Below are positions 60,804 through 62,801 of a stretch of 62,801 nucleotides of DNA, one piece after another. The notes under the pieces were generated by a model that was not told the DNA's origin, did not search any database, and was given only the letters and a program-made list of their open reading frames with translations. The stretch covers positions 1 through 62,801 of the IMG/VR virus record IMGVR_UViG_3300028829_005419; one strand, written 5' to 3'. Every line of letters begins with the position of its first letter. The stretch's first letter is position 1. The position numbers were made by a program, and so were the translations under genes. The stretch is from a virus.

Positions 60804-61325
60804 ATGATTTTAGGACTAGACATTTCAACCAGTATTACTGGTATAACAATATTAGATAATAACGGCTCAATCATTTACTGCGATCACGTTGATATGCGTA
60901 AAGAAAAGAACTTCTTTAAGAAAGCCACTATGATCGAAGATAAGTTAGGTTTAATATACCATAACTTTGAGATCAGTAAGGTTTACATTGAGCAATCCCT
61001 TCAATCGTTCCGCTCAGGCTTTTCATCAGCACAAACTCTCTCGCTTTTATCAAAGATTAATGGTATAGTCTCTTGGCAATGCTACAAGATCTTTGGAAAA
61101 GAGCCACAATACCTCGCCGCCATATCAGCAAGAAAACTGGTAGGCATTAAAGTTCCAAAAGGACAGAAGGCGAAAAAGGTTGTTATGAAGTTTGTAGTTG
61201 ACAACCTAGAAGACTTTGAGGTAGAGTATACTCGTCACGGCAATCCACGACCCGGTTATGAAGACCGGGCAGACAGTTATGTGATTGCGAAGGCGGGTTA
61301 TATTAATGAAAGACAAAAAACTTAA
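60804..61325 (+). CDS. RuvC-like Holliday-junction resolvase/RNase H-fold nuclease
   Basis: 173 residues from ATG 60804; a TTG six bases earlier is possible. ILGLDISTSITGITIL with D6 is the first RNase H-fold strand, VYIEQSLQSF carries the second acidic residue and YEDRADSYVIAKAG the last. Members resolve branched DNA in recombination and packaging. The final codons overlap the start of the primase gene. Confidence 0.8.
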   Translation: MILGLDISTSITGITILDNNGSIIYCDHVDMRKEKNFFKKATMIEDKLGLIYHNFEISKVYIEQSLQSFRSGFSSAQTLSLLSKINGIVSWQCYKIFGKEPQYLAAISARKLVGIKVPKGQKAKKVVMKFVVDNLEDFEVEYTRHGNPRPGYEDRADSYVIAKAGYINERQKT

Positions 61326-62206
61326 AAAATAGCGAATATCTTTTTTCCTGCCCTTATTGCGAGCATCATAAACGAAAGTTTTCCGTAAACCTTGAAAAGG
61401 GATATTACAAGTGCTGGGTTTGTGATACTCGGGGTAAGAACATTTACCGTGTTATTCGTCGCTTTGGAACAAGCCACGACAAATCTCAATGGCGAGAAAT
61501 CACAGGCACAGTAAACTACGATAAACTTGAAGATTTATTTGCCGAGCAAATAGAAGAAAAACAAATACTTGAAATGCCTGAGGGTTTTATATCCTTAGCA
61601 AATAAAGATATTCCTACTACCGGCTTCGCTGCTAGAAACTATCTACGAAAGCGCGGCGTTACTAAGCAAGATATTGTTTGGTGGAAAATGGGCTATTGTA
61701 GCAAGGGAGATTATGAAGGTCGCATCATCATTCCATCGTTTGATGACGAAGGTGATTTAAACTATTTCGTATCTCGCTCCTATGATAGGAAGGCATACCC
61801 GAAATATAAGAATCCGCCCGCAAGCAAGAATATTGTATTCAACGATTTGTTTGTGGATTGGAGTTCCGACATTATTCTTGTAGAAGGAGTCTTTGATGCT
61901 GTGGTTGCCGGTCGTAATACTGTACCTCTTCTTGGATCCACACTAAAACAACACTCGGGATTGCTTCAAAAGATCGTAAAAGAAGACGCCGGAGTTTATA
62001 TTGCTTTGGATCCTGACGCAAAGAAGAAAGAGTTGGAGATTATCAAAACTTTATTGGATTTTGATATTGAAGTTTGGAAAGTTGATATTGGCGACAATGA
62101 AGATGTCGGCTCAATGAGTAAACAAAATTTCCAGAAGTGCTTGAATAATGCTACTCTTATCACAACAGACAACTATTTAATGCTGACACTCTCGATGTCG
62201 GTATAA
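61306..62206 (+). CDS. DNA primase with Toprim domain; apparent +1 frameshift near start
   Basis: ATG 61306 follows AAGGCGGG and reads MKDKKLKK, then hits TAG at 61330. Removing one A from the run of six at 61324-61329 continues it as KNSEYLFSCPYCEHH in frame with the rest. That rest has a zinc finger (CPYC and CWVC) and a Toprim region (ILVEGVFDAVV and YIALDPDAKKKE). The downstream frame is open from 61310 but has no ATG, GTG or TTG before the zinc finger; the first ATG (61574) would lose it. About 300 residues if joined. It primes phage DNA synthesis. Either a base-calling error, a real mutation or programmed slippage on the A-run. Confidence 0.75.
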
Positions 62207-62218
62207 AGGATAAGCAAA

Positions 62219-62464
62219 ATGAAACTCACAAAAGCAAAACTACAGAAGATTATTAAAGAAGAGATAGCCGAGATGACTGGTATGGGAGAGGATTACCCAA
62301 AAGTAAGGCAACTTCTTGGTGACGACCTTTATCATAAGGTTTTTGCTAAGATGGAAGAGTTGCAAAATGTAATGAACAGAAATCACGAAATGGCTGGGAA
62401 TATGGGAGGACCATACCCCAAAGATTCAAGCTTGTTCCTAAAAGCACTAGAAGAGGTGTTATAA
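62219..62464 (+). CDS. Small leader-bearing protein
   Basis: 81 residues. The leader MKLTKAKLQKIIKEEI is identical to that of the next gene; I12-K13-E14 gives the expected protease site. The body (DYPKVRQLLGDDLYHKVFAK) is acidic and helical, no family recognised. Four bases separate it from the next start. A candidate internal head protein like those at 465-3486. Confidence 0.65.
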   Translation: MKLTKAKLQKIIKEEIAEMTGMGEDYPKVRQLLGDDLYHKVFAKMEELQNVMNRNHEMAGNMGGPYPKDSSLFLKALEEVL

Positions 62465-62515
62465 GTTATGAAACTCACAAAAGCAAAACTACAGAAGATC
62501 ATCAAAGAAGAGATC
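62219..62515 (+). repeat. Repeated leader-coding DNA, type 2 (two copies)
   Basis: Copies at 62219-62266 and 62468-62515 differ in only three of 48 bases, all at third positions of isoleucine codons, so 16 residues stay identical. Similarity stops directly after the leader. A third copy probably begins at 62791. Confidence 0.85.
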
Positions 62516-62785
62516 GATGCTGTCAGAGAGGAAGCCGAGCAACTTGAGCTTCCGTTCAAGGACACCCGGATAGCCCAAGCCGCAAAGTTCTTTTCACTTC
62601 CGACAGATGAACTAAAAGCTGCCGTTGACCCTGATGGCCAAGCAACTATTGAAGACATAACTCAGCGTATTGAAGATGCGATGGTTAAGGCTCACAGATC
62701 TATGACTTTTGATGAGAAGTATGATAACCCAGACAAAGACGCCACAATGGGTCAATACGTTATTAAAATTTTACAACAAAGGTAA
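62468..62785 (+). CDS. Small leader-bearing protein
   Basis: 105 residues. The leader is identical at protein level to that of the gene before it. The body includes EQLELPFKDTRIAQAAKFF and a C-terminal KYDNPDKDATMGQYVIK; unrelated to the body of its neighbour. Helical and acidic, no family recognised. A candidate head cargo protein. Confidence 0.65.
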   Translation: MKLTKAKLQKIIKEEIDAVREEAEQLELPFKDTRIAQAAKFFSLPTDELKAAVDPDGQATIEDITQRIEDAMVKAHRSMTFDEKYDNPDKDATMGQYVIKILQQR

Positions 62786-62790
62786 ACAAA

Positions 62791-62801
62791 ATGAAGCTCA
62801 C
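62791..62801 (+). CDS. Start of a further leader gene (truncated)
   Basis: ATGAAGCTCAC reads M-K-L-T at the window end, the first residues of the same leader, five bases after the preceding stop. It suggests that the run of leader genes continues beyond the window. Only four codons are visible. Confidence 0.4.

Noticed and set aside
61290-61345. -1 frameshift joining the RuvC-like and primase genes
   Set aside because: The frame relation would allow a -1 shift, but no proper slippery heptamer is present, and the separate ATG at 61306 has its own ribosome site.

Overview
The window is a piece of the genome of a large tailed, contractile-tail (T4-like) bacteriophage, most likely marine. The evidence is a baseplate series with gp25-like and gp6-like wedge proteins and a muramidase hub, a gp55-like late sigma factor, a PIN-PhoH protein, a Toprim primase, a RuvC-like resolvase, six tRNAs and a tmRNA. 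All genes lie on the + strand, are tightly packed and often overlap by 1-4 nt. There is no terminase, portal, capsid or polymerase gene here, so the window is only part of the genome. The host cannot be named. The glycan genes suggest a Gram-negative host, and the one-piece tmRNA argues against a simple copy of a two-piece alphaproteobacterial tmRNA.

Region 1 (1-8.7 kb) is a run of genes whose products start with short, related, probably removable leaders of about 14 residues ending in (I/L/V)-x-E. This resembles the capsid-targeting sequences of T4 internal proteins. The bodies behind the leaders differ: ADP-ribosyltransferase-like proteins, an HAD phosphatase, acidic or coiled-coil proteins, a zinc peptidase found in the same run, and a KWDG plus nucleotidyltransferase fusion. 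The same style of leader returns at 59.4-62.8 kb. I read these as candidate head-packaged, injected cargo. Region 2 (8.7-11.5 kb) holds the tmRNA, a small lipoprotein, small unknown genes, a class II aldolase and six tRNAs. Region 3 (11.5-15.6 kb) holds a nuclease, a sugar-type nucleotidyltransferase, PhoH, a zinc peptidase and a Cas4-like nuclease.

Region 4 (15.6-26.8 kb) is a surface-glycan island: three glycosyltransferases, a KdsA-type synthase, an HAD phosphatase, a DapA/NanA-type aldolase, a CMP-sugar synthetase, two methyltransferases, a sulfotransferase, a GSCFA protein, a PhyH-type dioxygenase and a nucleotide-sugar dehydrogenase. Together they could make, activate, attach and decorate a ulosonic (Kdo- or sialic-like) sugar. 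Region 5 (26.8-28.7 kb) has small genes and the late sigma factor.

Region 6 (28.7-59.4 kb) is the baseplate and tail module. It includes unusually large proteins of 1597 and 2942 residues and two pairs of related tail proteins. Region 7 (59.4-62.8 kb) has a repeat protein, a RuvC-like resolvase, a primase whose zinc-finger end is separated from its start codon by one apparent extra A, and two or more short proteins with identical leaders. No non-coding stretch longer than 300 bases exists outside the tmRNA and tRNA region. No CRISPR array, insertion sequence or integrase was seen.
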